The notes beneath the pieces were generated by a model. That model worked only from the letters and a program-made list of their open reading frames with translations. It had not been told where the DNA came from and did not search any database. Below, in pieces: positions 1 to 7,737 of a stretch of 64,000 nt of DNA; position 1 is the first letter of the stretch; every line of letters begins with the position of its first letter. The DNA is taken from NCBI GenBank assembly GCA_964540965.1, contig CAZIOT010000002.1:62001-126000 (forward strand), given 5' to 3'. Made by a program: the position numbers and the translations under genes. This stretch comes from JADYZU01 sp964540965 (GTDB lineage: Bacteria; Pseudomonadota; Alphaproteobacteria; Rhodobacterales; Rhodobacteraceae).

Positions 1-1
1 A

Positions 2-298
2 TGGGCGCTTCTGGGGCTGACCAAATCGCTTGCCAACGAACTGGCGCCCTGGTTCATCCGGTCGAACGCCGTGCTGCCCGGCATCATCAAGGGCGAAAGG
101 TTCGAAGGCTCGATGCGGCTGCATGCCGAGGCCGAGGGCATTTCCCGCGAAGAGGCGCTGGAGCGGATCATGTCGCGCACCCGGCTGAAGCGGATGATCG
201 ACCCGTCCGAGATCGCGGCCACCGTCGCCTTTCTGGCCAGCGACGCCGGGCAGGGCATCACCGGCACGTTCATCGACGTGTCGGGCGGGTTCGAGTGA
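2..298 (+). CDS. SDR-family oxidoreductase, C-terminal fragment (5' end outside window)
   Basis: This is the last 98 residues of a classical short-chain dehydrogenase/reductase. The frame is open from the window edge, so the Rossmann fold and the catalytic Tyr-x3-Lys lie to the left; the first visible residues (WALLGLTKSLANELAP) are the helix that normally follows the catalytic Lys. The loop SNAVLPGIIKG corresponds to the family's N-x-V-x-P-G segment, and the end GITGTFIDVSGGFE is the usual C-terminal strand. It converges on the IclR-type gene with no space between the stop codons. Together with the ThDP enzyme and aldehyde dehydrogenase beyond the regulator, it suggests a catabolic locus. 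The substrate cannot be inferred from this fragment. Confidence 0.85.
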   Translation, partial: WALLGLTKSLANELAPWFIRSNAVLPGIIKGERFEGSMRLHAEAEGISREEALERIMSRTRLKRMIDPSEIAATVAFLASDAGQGITGTFIDVSGGFE

Positions 299-1003
299 CT
301 ACAGACGCCGCCCGATTTCAAGGGCGGCGGCCTGCAACCGGGGGACGGCAGCGGCGCGGAAGGCCGCGGTGAACCGCCCCAGCGGTCCAAAGGTCGAAAG
401 CGTCAGCGGCACGGCGCCGCCGGACCGCACCGACACCGCCACGGCACCGACATCGGGTTCGGCGCTGCCGGCGTTCTGGGCAACGCCCTCGGCCCGGATG
501 GTGTCAAGGTCGGCATCGGGCAGGGCGCCGTCCAGCGCCTCGGCCCGTTCGGCGGGGGTCATCTGCGCCAGAAACAGGCGGCCCTGCGCCGAATTGGCAA
601 GGCCCAGCACGGTGCCGGTGCGAAAGCCCAGCGCGAAGGGCCGCGGCGGGATGGCGACGGCGATACAGACCGGGCCGCGCCGGGCCAGACGGCAGACCAT
701 CACCGATTCGCCCAGATCGCTGGCCAGCGCGTCGATCAGCGGCTGGATCTGGCCGACAAGCGGGTTGGTATCCTCGGCCAGCCGGCCCAGCTCGGCCGTG
801 GCATGGCTAAGTCGATAGGCACCGCGGCGGACAGCAGCGATCGCCCCGGCTTCCTCGAGTGTGGCGAGGAATCGGTGGGCGGTGGCGGCGTTCATCTCAA
901 GCTCGTCCACCAGCGCCGCGGCGGTGATTTCCGGGCGGTCGCGGCTGAAAAGGCCAAGAACTTCAAAGCCTTTCAGGAGGGAGTGGTTCAGCGGCGTGCT
1001 CAT
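299..1003 (-). CDS. IclR-family transcriptional regulator
   Basis: A protein of 234 residues. An N-terminal winged helix-turn-helix (about residues 1-65, with a recognition helix around NAATAHRFLATLEEAG) is followed by an IclR effector-binding domain up to the C-terminus. The start at 1003 gives MSTPLNHSLLKGFEVL, the normal start of IclR proteins; the open frame continues 12 codons further upstream into AT-rich promoter DNA, which looks non-coding. The gene is divergent from the ThDP-enzyme gene, and a perfect 7-bp dyad lies in the 73-bp gap, so it probably controls that gene, the aldehyde dehydrogenase and itself. The ligand is unknown, probably a small carboxylate by family precedent. Confidence 0.9.
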   Translation of the reverse strand: MSTPLNHSLLKGFEVLGLFSRDRPEITAAALVDELEMNAATAHRFLATLEEAGAIAAVRRGAYRLSHATAELGRLAEDTNPLVGQIQPLIDALASDLGESVMVCRLARRGPVCIAVAIPPRPFALGFRTGTVLGLANSAQGRLFLAQMTPAERAEALDGALPDADLDTIRAEGVAQNAGSAEPDVGAVAVSVRSGGAVPLTLSTFGPLGRFTAAFRAAAVPRLQAAALEIGRRL

Positions 1004-1040
1004 TGACTCGTCCGGGCAAAAATCGTATATTAAGATCAAT

Positions 1041-1057
1041 ATCTCATCTAATGAGAT
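1041..1057. promoter_or_regulatory. Perfect dyad ATCTCAT-CTA-ATGAGAT, candidate IclR-type operator
   Basis: Two 7-bp arms are exact inverted repeats around a 3-bp centre. The site lies in an AT-rich stretch (about 1019-1062) between the divergent IclR regulator (start 1003) and the ThDP-enzyme gene (start 1077). Its position and symmetry suit a dimeric repressor. Assignment to this particular regulator is inferred from adjacency only. Confidence 0.5.
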
Positions 1058-1076
1058 TTAGCAAGAGGCAGACGTG

Positions 1077-2798
1077 ATGCGAGACCACGCCACCACCCGC
1101 AGCCAGACCCTGAATGCCGGCGCCGCACTGCTGTCGCGGCTGGCCGAACTGGGGGTCGAGGCGATCTTTGCCAATTCCGGCACCGACTTTCCGCCGGTGA
1201 TCGAGGGGCTGGCGCAGGCCGCCGCGCAGGGGATGCCGTTGCCCGAGGCCCTGGTGATGCCGCATGAAACCGCGGCGATGGGCATGGCGCATGGCTATTA
1301 CCTGGCGACCGGGCGGGCGCAGGCGGTCATGGTGCATACCAATGTCGGGCTGGCCAATGCGGCGATGGGGGCGATCAATGCCCATTGCGAACAGGTGCCG
1401 ATGCTGCTGATCGGCGGGCGCACGCCCACGATGGAACGCGGCCGGTTCGGCGCGCGGACGGTGCCGATCGGCTGGGGGCAGGAAATGCTCGACCAGTCCG
1501 CGCTGGTGCGCGAGGCGTGCAAATGGGACTATGAACTGCGCTTTCCCGAACAGGTCCATGACGTGATCGACCGGGCGCATGGCATCGCCAACTCGCTGCC
1601 CAAAGGGCCGGTCTACGTCAGCCTCCCGCGCGAGGTACTGTGCGAGTCGGTGACGCTGGAACCGCGGCGGCCGCAGATGCAGCCTTCGGCGGGGATGCCG
1701 GCGCAGGCCGACATCGAACGCGCCGCCGATCTGCTGGCGAATGCGAAACATCCGGTGATCTTTGCCCAGCGCGGCGCCGGCAGCGACCACGCGTTCGGCG
1801 CCCTGGGCGAACTGGCCGAGGAATGGGGGATTCCGGTCTGCCAATACTGGGCGGTGCAACTGGCGATCCCGACCACGCATCCGATGGCCGCCGGGCCGGA
1901 TCCGCGGCCGCTGCTGGCGCAGGCCGATGTGGTGCTGGTGCTGGACAGCCTGGCGCCGTGGGCGCCGGCGCAATGCGATCCCCTGCCGCAGGCGCAGGTC
2001 ATTCAGGTTGGCCCCGATCCGCTGCATTCGCGCTATGGCGTGCGCAATTTTCGCTGTGACCTTGGCCTTGCCGGCGAAACCGCGCCGGTGGTGCTGGCGC
2101 TGAAAGAGGCGATGGATCGCCGCCTGTCGGGCTGGCGGTCGCGCAACAAGGCCCGTGCAGAAACGGTTGCAGCGCGGAATGCCATTGACCGAGAAAAAAG
2201 GGTCAAAACCGCAGAACAGGGTCGAAATTCGCCGGCACTGTCCAAGGCCTGGGTCAGCCATGCGCTGTCGCAGGCCGTGAAGGGCACGGGCGCCGCGGTG
2301 TTTTCGGAACTGGGCTGCAAGCTGGATTACATGGACCTTGACCATGCCAAGGCATGGTTCGACGGGCCGCATTCCGGTGGCCTTGGCTGGGGGTTCCCGG
2401 CGGCGCTGGGGTTCAAGATGGCCGATCCGTCGCGCCCAGTGATCGCCACCATGGGCGACGGCAGCTATATCTTTGCCAACCCCACCGCCTGCCACCAGAT
2501 TGCCGAGGCGCGGGGGCTGTCCATCGTCGTCATCGTGCTGAACAATGCCGAATGGGGCGCGGTGCGGGCCAGTGTGACCGGGATCTATCCGCATGGTCAG
2601 GCCGCGCAGATGGCGGAAATGCCGTTGACCGGGCTGCGACCTTCGCCCGATTTCGTGCGGGTGGCGCAGGCAAGCCGGGCCTGGGCGCGCAAGGTCGCCA
2701 CCGCTGACCAATTCGAAACCGCGTTGGCCGAGGCTCTGGCCCATACCGGCGCGAACAAGGGGCTGGCGCTGATCGAAGTCACGATCGGCCGGGAATAG
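1077..2798 (+). CDS. Thiamine diphosphate-dependent enzyme (acetolactate synthase / 2-oxoacid decarboxylase superfamily)
   Basis: A protein of 573 residues with the three-domain layout of the POX/ALS/BFD family. The N-terminal PYR domain carries the ThDP-activating glutamate in PHETAAMGMAHGY (E64). The central domain is NAD/FAD-like. The C-terminal PP domain has the cofactor motif GDG (460-462) followed by NN (489-490). The ATG at 1077 lies 8 nt after AGAGG; a GTG three bases upstream is the alternative. Aldehyde dehydrogenase follows after 27 bp, so decarboxylation of a 2-oxoacid to an aldehyde that is then oxidised is a reasonable pathway guess. An acetolactate synthase for branched-chain synthesis is less likely, as no small regulatory subunit is adjacent. 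The substrate is unassigned. Confidence 0.85.
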   Translation: MRDHATTRSQTLNAGAALLSRLAELGVEAIFANSGTDFPPVIEGLAQAAAQGMPLPEALVMPHETAAMGMAHGYYLATGRAQAVMVHTNVGLANAAMGAINAHCEQVPMLLIGGRTPTMERGRFGARTVPIGWGQEMLDQSALVREACKWDYELRFPEQVHDVIDRAHGIANSLPKGPVYVSLPREVLCESVTLEPRRPQMQPSAGMPAQADIERAADLLANAKHPVIFAQRGAGSDHAFGALGELAEEWGIPVCQYWAVQLAIPTTHPMAAGPDPRPLLAQADVVLVLDSLAPWAPAQCDPLPQAQVIQVGPDPLHSRYGVRNFRCDLGLAGETAPVVLALKEAMDRRLSGWRSRNKARAETVAARNAIDREKRVKTAEQGRNSPALSKAWVSHALSQAVKGTGAAVFSELGCKLDYMDLDHAKAWFDGPHSGGLGWGFPAALGFKMADPSRPVIATMGDGSYIFANPTACHQIAEARGLSIVVIVLNNAEWGAVRASVTGIYPHGQAAQMAEMPLTGLRPSPDFVRVAQASRAWARKVATADQFETALAEALAHTGANKGLALIEVTIGRE

Positions 2799-2825
2799 GC
2801 CGCACGGCCGCCAAGGGAGATAAAG

Positions 2826-4274
2826 ATGGAAGTTGACCTGATCATCGACGGCGAAGGCCGCAAGGCGGCCTCGGGCCGCACGTTCAACCGGCTGAACCCG
2901 GTGACGCGGGCGGTGGCGACAACCGCGCCCGCCGCCAGCAAGGCCGATTGCGACAAGGCGGTGTCGGCTGCCCACACCGCCTTTGCCACCTGGTCCAAGA
3001 CCGGACCGGCCGAACGCCGCGCGCTGCTGAACAAGGCGGCTGCGGTTCTGGAAGAAATGGGCGGCGAGTTCATTTCCGCCTATGTCGAGGAAGTCGGCTG
3101 CACCGTGCCCTGGGCCGGGTTCAACAACTATTTCGCCGGCAAGATCTTGCTCGAGGCGGCGGCGACCACGACCCAGATCAAGGGCGAGGTCATCCCCTCG
3201 GACAAGCCGGGGTCGCTTGCCATGGCGGTCAAGCGGCCGGTGGGGGTCATGGTCGGCATGGCGCCGTGGAATGCGGCCACGATCCTGGGCTTTCGCGCCG
3301 TGGCGATGGCGGTGGCCTGCGGCAATACCGTGGTGCTGAAGGCGTCGGAAAAATGCCCGCGCACCCATATGCTGATCGGCGAGGTGTTCCGCCGCGCCGG
3401 GTTCCCCAAGGGTGTCGTCAACGTCATCACCCATGCGGCCGAGGACGCGCCCGAGGTGGTGAACGCGCTGATCGCCCATCCCAAGGTGCGCCGCGTGAAT
3501 TTCACCGGATCGACCCGCGTTGGCCGGATCATCGCAGAAACGGCGGCGAAATACCTGAAACCCGTGCTGCTGGAACTGGGCGGCAAGGCGCCTCTGGTCA
3601 TCCTCGAGGACGCCGATCTGGACGCCGCCGTGAATGCCGCCGCCTTTGGCGCCTTCATGAACCAGGGCCAGATCTGCATGTCCACCGAACGGATCATCGT
3701 CGTCGACAAGGTGGCTGACGAATTCGTCAAGCGGTTCGCCGCCAAGGCCGCGGCCCTGCCCTTTGGCAAGCCGACCGACAAGGTGGTGCTGGGGTCGGTC
3801 GTCGACTACGACACGATCGAGCGGGTGGATGCGCTGGTCGCCTCGGCCGTGTCGATGGGCGCGCAGGTCGTGGCCGGCGGCGTGCAGAAGGGCACCACGA
3901 TCATGCCGGCGACGGTGGTCGACCATGTGACCGATGCCATGCCGTTGTTTTCCGACGAAAGCTTTGGCCCGGTGGTCTGCGTCGTGCGCGCGCGGGATAC
4001 CGATCACGCCGTGGAACTGGCCAATGACACCGCCTATGGCCTGTCGGCGGCGGTGTTCGGCAGCGACATCAACCGCACCATCGAAGTGGCCGAGCGTATC
4101 CAGTCCGGCATCTGCCACATCAACGGTCCGACGGTGTTCGACGAACCGCAGATGCCGTTTGGCGGGGTGCTGGACAGCGGTTACGGCCGGTTCGGCGGGC
4201 AGCAGGGGATCGACGCCTTTACCGAAACCCGCTGGATCAGCATCGAACGGCCCGACCAGCACTATCCGTTCTGA
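2826..4274 (+). CDS. NAD(P)-dependent aldehyde dehydrogenase
   Basis: A full-length protein of 482 residues in the ALDH superfamily, oxidising an aldehyde to its carboxylate in the cytoplasm. The general-base Glu is in LELGGKAPL (E250) and the catalytic Cys in NQGQICMSTER (C284). The motif MAPWNAATILGFRAV and the C-terminal PFGGVLDSGYGRFGG are typical of the vanillin/salicylaldehyde dehydrogenase-like branch, but that subfamily call rests on recollection of sequence style. GGGAGA precedes the ATG. It probably forms an operon with the ThDP enzyme and handles the aldehyde that enzyme would make. Confidence 0.9.
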   Translation: MEVDLIIDGEGRKAASGRTFNRLNPVTRAVATTAPAASKADCDKAVSAAHTAFATWSKTGPAERRALLNKAAAVLEEMGGEFISAYVEEVGCTVPWAGFNNYFAGKILLEAAATTTQIKGEVIPSDKPGSLAMAVKRPVGVMVGMAPWNAATILGFRAVAMAVACGNTVVLKASEKCPRTHMLIGEVFRRAGFPKGVVNVITHAAEDAPEVVNALIAHPKVRRVNFTGSTRVGRIIAETAAKYLKPVLLELGGKAPLVILEDADLDAAVNAAAFGAFMNQGQICMSTERIIVVDKVADEFVKRFAAKAAALPFGKPTDKVVLGSVVDYDTIERVDALVASAVSMGAQVVAGGVQKGTTIMPATVVDHVTDAMPLFSDESFGPVVCVVRARDTDHAVELANDTAYGLSAAVFGSDINRTIEVAERIQSGICHINGPTVFDEPQMPFGGVLDSGYGRFGGQQGIDAFTETRWISIERPDQHYPF

Positions 4275-4282
4275 GGGGTGGC

Positions 4283-4307
4283 CGGCCCCGGCGCGCAGCC
4301 GGGGCCG
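4283..4307. terminator. Bidirectional GC-rich hairpin between convergent genes
   Basis: CGGCCCCGG and CCGGGGCCG form a 9-bp stem with a 7-nt loop. It sits exactly in the gap between the stops of the aldehyde dehydrogenase (+) and the Nudix gene (-). There is no T-run on either side, as is common in high-GC alphaproteobacteria. Confidence 0.6.
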
Positions 4308-4742
4308 TCACATCAGGCGGCGCAGGAAGGCGCGTTCGCCGTCGTTTTCGATCAGGTCCATGGCGGCTTCGGGCGTGGTCCAGACGGCGGTGTGCCCGGC
4401 CTCGGTCGGCGGGCCAAGGCGCAGGACCGGGCGGGCGATCCAGACCTGACAGATCTTTTCGGCCCAAAGATCGTATTCCGGCATGTAGGCGAAGCGGCGG
4501 TAGAACCCCAGCCGCCGCGGTGGGCCGATATGCCAGCCGGTTTCCTCGAACACTTCGCGGTGCAGCGCGGCGACCGGGTTTTCGCCGGGGTCGATGCCGC
4601 CGCCGGGCAACTGGAATTCCGGTTTCGGCGCCTCCTGAAAGGTCAGCAGCAACTGGCCGTCGCGTTCAAGGATGGCGTAAACGCCGGGGCGGCGGCGGTA
4701 TCTGACGCCCGGTCTGAGGTTTTCCCCGTATCTGCGCGCCAT
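4308..4742 (-). CDS. Nudix hydrolase
   Basis: A protein of 144 residues, one Nudix domain. The Nudix box spans about residues 48-70, ending in HREVFEETGW, and keeps the metal-binding REVFEE core. It should cleave a nucleoside-diphosphate-linked substrate, which the sequence does not identify. The start MARRYGENLRPG leaves 75 bp to the divergent hslO gene, enough for promoters in both directions. It is the first of two Nudix genes flanking hslO; the second is the CoA-pyrophosphatase type, and the two are not close copies. Confidence 0.85.
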   Translation of the reverse strand: MARRYGENLRPGVRYRRRPGVYAILERDGQLLLTFQEAPKPEFQLPGGGIDPGENPVAALHREVFEETGWHIGPPRRLGFYRRFAYMPEYDLWAEKICQVWIARPVLRLGPPTEAGHTAVWTTPEAAMDLIENDGERAFLRRLM

Positions 4743-4750
4743 GCCTGCCC

Positions 4751-4778
4751 CTTGGAGCCTTCCTTGTCGCGCCTATAT
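4751..4778 (+). promoter_or_regulatory. Candidate sigma-32 (RpoH) promoter of hslO
   Basis: CTTG (4751-4754), a 17-bp spacer and CCTATAT (4772-4778) match the alphaproteobacterial heat-shock pattern of a CTTG -35 and a C[CT]TATNT -10. Transcription would begin near 4786, about 32 nt before the hslO ATG. A sigma-70-like alternative, TTGTCG-N17-TAAAGA, overlaps it. The match is meaningful because hslO is a classical heat-shock gene. Confidence 0.5.
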
Positions 4779-4817
4779 GGACGCGGTAAAGACCTCCCGT
4801 CCAGTGAAGGAAGTTCC

Positions 4818-5828
4818 ATGACCCTCGGTTCCCGCATCGCGTGGGACGATACCGTCCTGCCGTTCCAGCTTGATCTTTCCGACATCCGCGGCCGCGTGGT
4901 GCGTCTGGATGGCACTTTGGACAAGATCCTGGCCCAGCACAATTATCCGCCGCAGATCGAGGCGCTGGTGGCCGAGGCCGCGGTGCTGACCGCGCTGATC
5001 GGGCAGGCGATCAAGCTGCGCTGGAAAGTGTCGTTGCAGGTCCGTGGCGATGGACCGGCCCGCATCGTCGCGACCGATTACTATGCGCCCGAGACCGAAG
5101 GCGGCCCGGCCCGCATCCGCGCCTGGGCCAGTTTCGACCCCGAGCGTCTGGATGGCGCGGCACAGCCGTTCGACCTGATCGGCAAGGGTTATTTCGCGAT
5201 CCTGATGGATCAGGGCGAGGGCACGACGCCCTATTCCGGCATCACGCCCATCGCCGGCGGATCGCTGTCCGCCTGCGCCGAGGCCTATTTCGCGCAATCC
5301 GAGCAGCTTCCCACCCGGTTCCATGTCGCTTTCGGCAAGAGCCAGGTGCCCGGCGGGCGCGAGGACTGGCGCGCCGGAGGCGTCATGCTGCAGGCGATGC
5401 CCCAGGGCGCGCCCTCGGCAACCGGCGAGGCGACGGGCGAAGGCGGGCTGACCACCCATGCCGACATCCTGAGCGGCGAAGAGGCCGAAAACTGGACCCG
5501 CGCCAATGTGCTTCTCGATACCGTCGAGGAGCTGGAGCTGATCGGCCCCTCGGTGCAGCCGACCGACCTTCTGGTGCGGCTGTTCTCGGAGGACCAGCCC
5601 CGCGTGTTCGACCCCCAGAAGGTCGAATTCGGCTGTTCCTGTTCGGATGCCAAGGTGCGGCAGTCGCTGTCGATCTATTCGGCCAAAGACATCCGCCACA
5701 TGACCACCGACGAGGGCACGGTCACCGCCGATTGCCAGTTCTGCGGCAAGCACTACATCTTCGACCCGCTGACGCTGGGGTTCGAAGCCAAGCTGACGCC
5801 GGAAGGCCAGCCGATTGCGACCGAGTGA
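4818..5828 (+). CDS. hslO: Redox-regulated chaperone Hsp33
   Basis: A protein of 336 residues, a holdase chaperone activated by oxidative unfolding in the cytoplasm. The N-terminal Hsp33 fold is followed by the zinc switch: C273-x-C275 (GCSCSD) and C306-x2-C309 (CQFCGKHY), all four zinc ligands present. The frame is open far upstream, but MTLGSRIAWDD at 4818 is preceded by GAAGGAAG and is the natural start. It overlaps the CoA-type Nudix gene by 14 nt and, through it, is coupled to cca. A sigma-32-like promoter lies directly upstream, consistent with heat-shock control. Confidence 0.95.
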   Translation: MTLGSRIAWDDTVLPFQLDLSDIRGRVVRLDGTLDKILAQHNYPPQIEALVAEAAVLTALIGQAIKLRWKVSLQVRGDGPARIVATDYYAPETEGGPARIRAWASFDPERLDGAAQPFDLIGKGYFAILMDQGEGTTPYSGITPIAGGSLSACAEAYFAQSEQLPTRFHVAFGKSQVPGGREDWRAGGVMLQAMPQGAPSATGEATGEGGLTTHADILSGEEAENWTRANVLLDTVEELELIGPSVQPTDLLVRLFSEDQPRVFDPQKVEFGCSCSDAKVRQSLSIYSAKDIRHMTTDEGTVTADCQFCGKHYIFDPLTLGFEAKLTPEGQPIATE

Positions 5829-6417
5829 GGCCGAAACCCTGCTGACCCGCGCGCTGGCGCTGCCCGGCGCCGGGTCGTCGGATTTCGACCTGAACGCGGG
5901 CGCGCCCCTGCCGCCGGGCCGGGTGTTGCGTCCGGCGGGGGTGCTGGTGCCGGTGGATCTGACCGGGGCCAGGGCGACGCTGATCCTGACCAAACGCTCG
6001 GCCCGGCTGAAACATCATCCGGGCCAGATCGCCTTTCCGGGCGGCAAGCAGGATGCGGGCGACGCCAGCGTCACCGACGCCGCCCTGCGCGAGTCGGAAG
6101 AAGAGATCGGCCTGCCGCGCAATGCCGTCCGCCTGATCGGCGGCCTGCCCGACCACGAAACCGTCACCGGATTCCGCATGACTCCGGTCGTCGGCCTGAT
6201 CGACCGGCCCTTTGCCGAACGGGCCGAGGTGGGCGAGGTGGACGAGATCTTCCGCGTGCCGCTTGACCATGTGCTTGATCCGGCGAATTTCCGGGTGGAA
6301 GGGCGGCGCTGGCAGGGGCGGCGGCGCTATTACTATGCGGTGCCCTATGGCCCCTATTACATCTGGGGCGCCACCGCCCGGATCCTGCGGGCACTGGCCG
6401 AACGGATGACGCGATGA
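5815..6417 (+). CDS. Nudix hydrolase, CoA pyrophosphatase type
   Basis: A protein of 200 residues with the NuCoA signature KHHPGQIAFPGGKQD directly before a complete Nudix box (about residues 76-99, ending RESEEEIGL). Members of this family hydrolyse CoA or its oxidised derivatives to 3',5'-ADP and 4'-phosphopantetheine. The only sensible start is a TTG at 5815, eight bases after GGAAGG and inside the last codons of hslO. The stop overlaps the cca start as ATGA, so hslO, this gene and cca are probably translated from one mRNA. Confidence 0.88.
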   Translation: MRPSEAETLLTRALALPGAGSSDFDLNAGAPLPPGRVLRPAGVLVPVDLTGARATLILTKRSARLKHHPGQIAFPGGKQDAGDASVTDAALRESEEEIGLPRNAVRLIGGLPDHETVTGFRMTPVVGLIDRPFAERAEVGEVDEIFRVPLDHVLDPANFRVEGRRWQGRRRYYYAVPYGPYYIWGATARILRALAERMTR

Positions 6418-7577
6418 GGATTGCCGCCGACTGGCTGATGACCAAGGGCGTCCGCGCGGTCTGCGCCCTGCTTGAGGGTGCCGGCCACCAGGCATGGCTG
6501 GTCGGTGGCTGCGTGCGCAACGCGATCATCGGGGCCGCCCCTTCGGACATCGACATCACCACCGACGCCCTGCCCGAACGGGTGATGGCGCTGGCCGAAG
6601 CCGCCGGGTTGCGCGTGGTGCCGACCGGGATCGAACATGGCACCGTCACCATCCTTTTCGATGGCACGCCTTTCGAGGTCACCACCTTTCGCCGCGATGT
6701 CCAGACCGATGGCCGCCATGCCGTCGTCGCCTTTGCCGACACGCTGGAACAGGATGCCGCGCGGCGCGATTTCACCATGAACGCGCTATACGCCGATGCC
6801 GAAGGACAGGTGCGCGATCCGCTGGGCGGCGGGCTGGCCGATCTTGCGGCGCGGCATGTCCGCTTTATCGGCGATCCCGGCGACCGCATCCGCGAAGATC
6901 ACCTGCGCATCCTGCGCTTCTTCCGCTTTCACGCCTGGTATGGCGACCCCGATGGCGGTGTCGATGCCGAAGGTCTGGCCGCCTGCGCCGACCTGTCGGA
7001 CGGTATCCTTGCCCTGTCGCACGAACGGATCGGGGCCGAGATGCGCAAGCTGCTGGCCGCGCCCGACCCCGCCCCCGCCGTCGCAGCCATGGGGATGAGC
7101 GGCGTTCTCTTGCGCGTCCTGCCCGGCGCCGGGGCGCTGACGCTGACGGTGCTGGTCCATGTCGAACAGGCCGCCGGCCTGCGGCCCGACTGGCTGCGCC
7201 GGCTGGCCAGCCTTGGCGGCGAGGATGTGGCCGATGCCCTGCGCCTGTCCAATGCCGAGGCGCGGCGTCTGGCCGCCCTGCAAGAGGCGATGGGCGCCGA
7301 TTGGTCGCCGCTGGAAACCGGCTGGCGATTGGGCACCGGCGACGGGACGGACGCTTTGGCCTTGCGCGCGGCGATGGCCGGGCAAGAGATCGACCCGGCG
7401 GCCGTCGCGGCCTGCGCCGCGGGCGCGGAACGGCAGTTTCCCATCCGCGCCGCCGACCTGATGCCCGGCCTGACCGGGGCGGCCCTTGGCGCCGAACTCA
7501 AGCGGCTTCAGGCGCTGTGGCTGGACAGTGGCCTGACGCTCGACCGTGCGGCGTTGATGGCGCAGATTAGGGCGTGA
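6414..7577 (+). CDS. cca: CCA-adding tRNA nucleotidyltransferase
   Basis: A protein of 387 residues of the class II CCA-enzyme/poly(A) polymerase family, which builds or repairs the 3' CCA of tRNAs. It shows the nucleotidyltransferase signature LVGGCVRNAI and the metal-binding DxD (D45, D47 in SDIDIT), followed by RRDFTMNALY and the RNA-binding helical segment with EDHLRILRFFRF. It starts in an ATGA overlap with the upstream Nudix gene. It may act as a poly(A)-type or CCA-type enzyme; the alphaproteobacterial family is usually annotated as CCA. Confidence 0.9.
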   Translation: MRIAADWLMTKGVRAVCALLEGAGHQAWLVGGCVRNAIIGAAPSDIDITTDALPERVMALAEAAGLRVVPTGIEHGTVTILFDGTPFEVTTFRRDVQTDGRHAVVAFADTLEQDAARRDFTMNALYADAEGQVRDPLGGGLADLAARHVRFIGDPGDRIREDHLRILRFFRFHAWYGDPDGGVDAEGLAACADLSDGILALSHERIGAEMRKLLAAPDPAPAVAAMGMSGVLLRVLPGAGALTLTVLVHVEQAAGLRPDWLRRLASLGGEDVADALRLSNAEARRLAALQEAMGADWSPLETGWRLGTGDGTDALALRAAMAGQEIDPAAVAACAAGAERQFPIRAADLMPGLTGAALGAELKRLQALWLDSGLTLDRAALMAQIRA

Positions 7578-7602
7578 CAAGCGCCCCGCGCCAGAGTATC
7601 CG
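7574..7602 (+). promoter_or_regulatory. Possible sigma-70 promoter for the ABC-exporter leader
   Basis: GTGACA (5 of 6 matches to the -35), a 17-bp spacer and TATCCG (3 of 6) span the end of cca. Transcription from here would begin near 7609, about 20 nt before the leader ATG. It is a weak match, given because the leader otherwise has no visible promoter. Confidence 0.3.
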
Positions 7603-7629
7603 GGCGGGGCACCGAAGAAGGAGAGCGCG

Positions 7630-7662
7630 ATGAAAGACGGGATTCCCACGACCTTTCGCTAA
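7630..7662 (+). CDS. Putative 10-residue leader peptide (MKDGIPTTFR)
   Basis: A very short reading frame, ATG to TAA, encodes MKDGIPTTFR. It has a perfect Shine-Dalgarno AAGGAG (7618-7623) at a 6-nt spacing, better than that of the ABC gene downstream. Its last codons and stop codon lie inside the first of three overlapping inverted repeats (7650-7696). This is the arrangement expected of a leader peptide whose translation decides which hairpin forms. There is no run of one amino acid that would point to tRNA-charging control; arrest by a drug or by peptide sequence is an alternative. No homologue is claimed. Confidence 0.5.
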   Translation: MKDGIPTTFR

Positions 7663-7696
7663 GGTCCGATCCCGTTCGCGGCGGACCTGTCCGCCG
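7650..7696 (+). promoter_or_regulatory. Attenuator-like set of three mutually exclusive hairpins
   Basis: Stem 1:2 is GACCTT (7650-7655) with AAGGTC (7661-7666). Stem 2:3 is AGGTCCG (7662-7668) with CGGACCT (7682-7688). Stem 3:4 is CGGCGGAC (7679-7686) with GTCCGCCG (7689-7696). All are perfect, and each excludes its neighbour. Segment 1 lies within the leader peptide's last codons, so a ribosome there would favour 2:3 over 3:4. No T-run follows 3:4, so it may act with Rho or on translation rather than as an intrinsic terminator. Chance GC-rich pairing is not excluded. Confidence 0.45.
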
Positions 7697-7737
7697 GCTT
7701 CATCGCTGCATTGTCACGCTCTCAAGGCGCCCTTCCC

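Noticed and set aside
1044..4262. 1072-codon open frame on the minus strand
   Set aside because: It is antisense to the ThDP enzyme and aldehyde dehydrogenase. Its translation is low-complexity and rich in His, Arg and Gly, as expected from the complement of GC-rich codons.
4278..4817. Upstream extension of the hslO frame by 180 codons
   Set aside because: It would run through the terminator hairpin and the antisense Nudix gene; the internal ATG at 4818 has a good ribosome site and matches the Hsp33 start.
7711..7737. TTG start for ABC exporter 1
   Set aside because: It has no visible ribosome site, while ATG at 7738 follows AAGGCG; kept only as an alternative.
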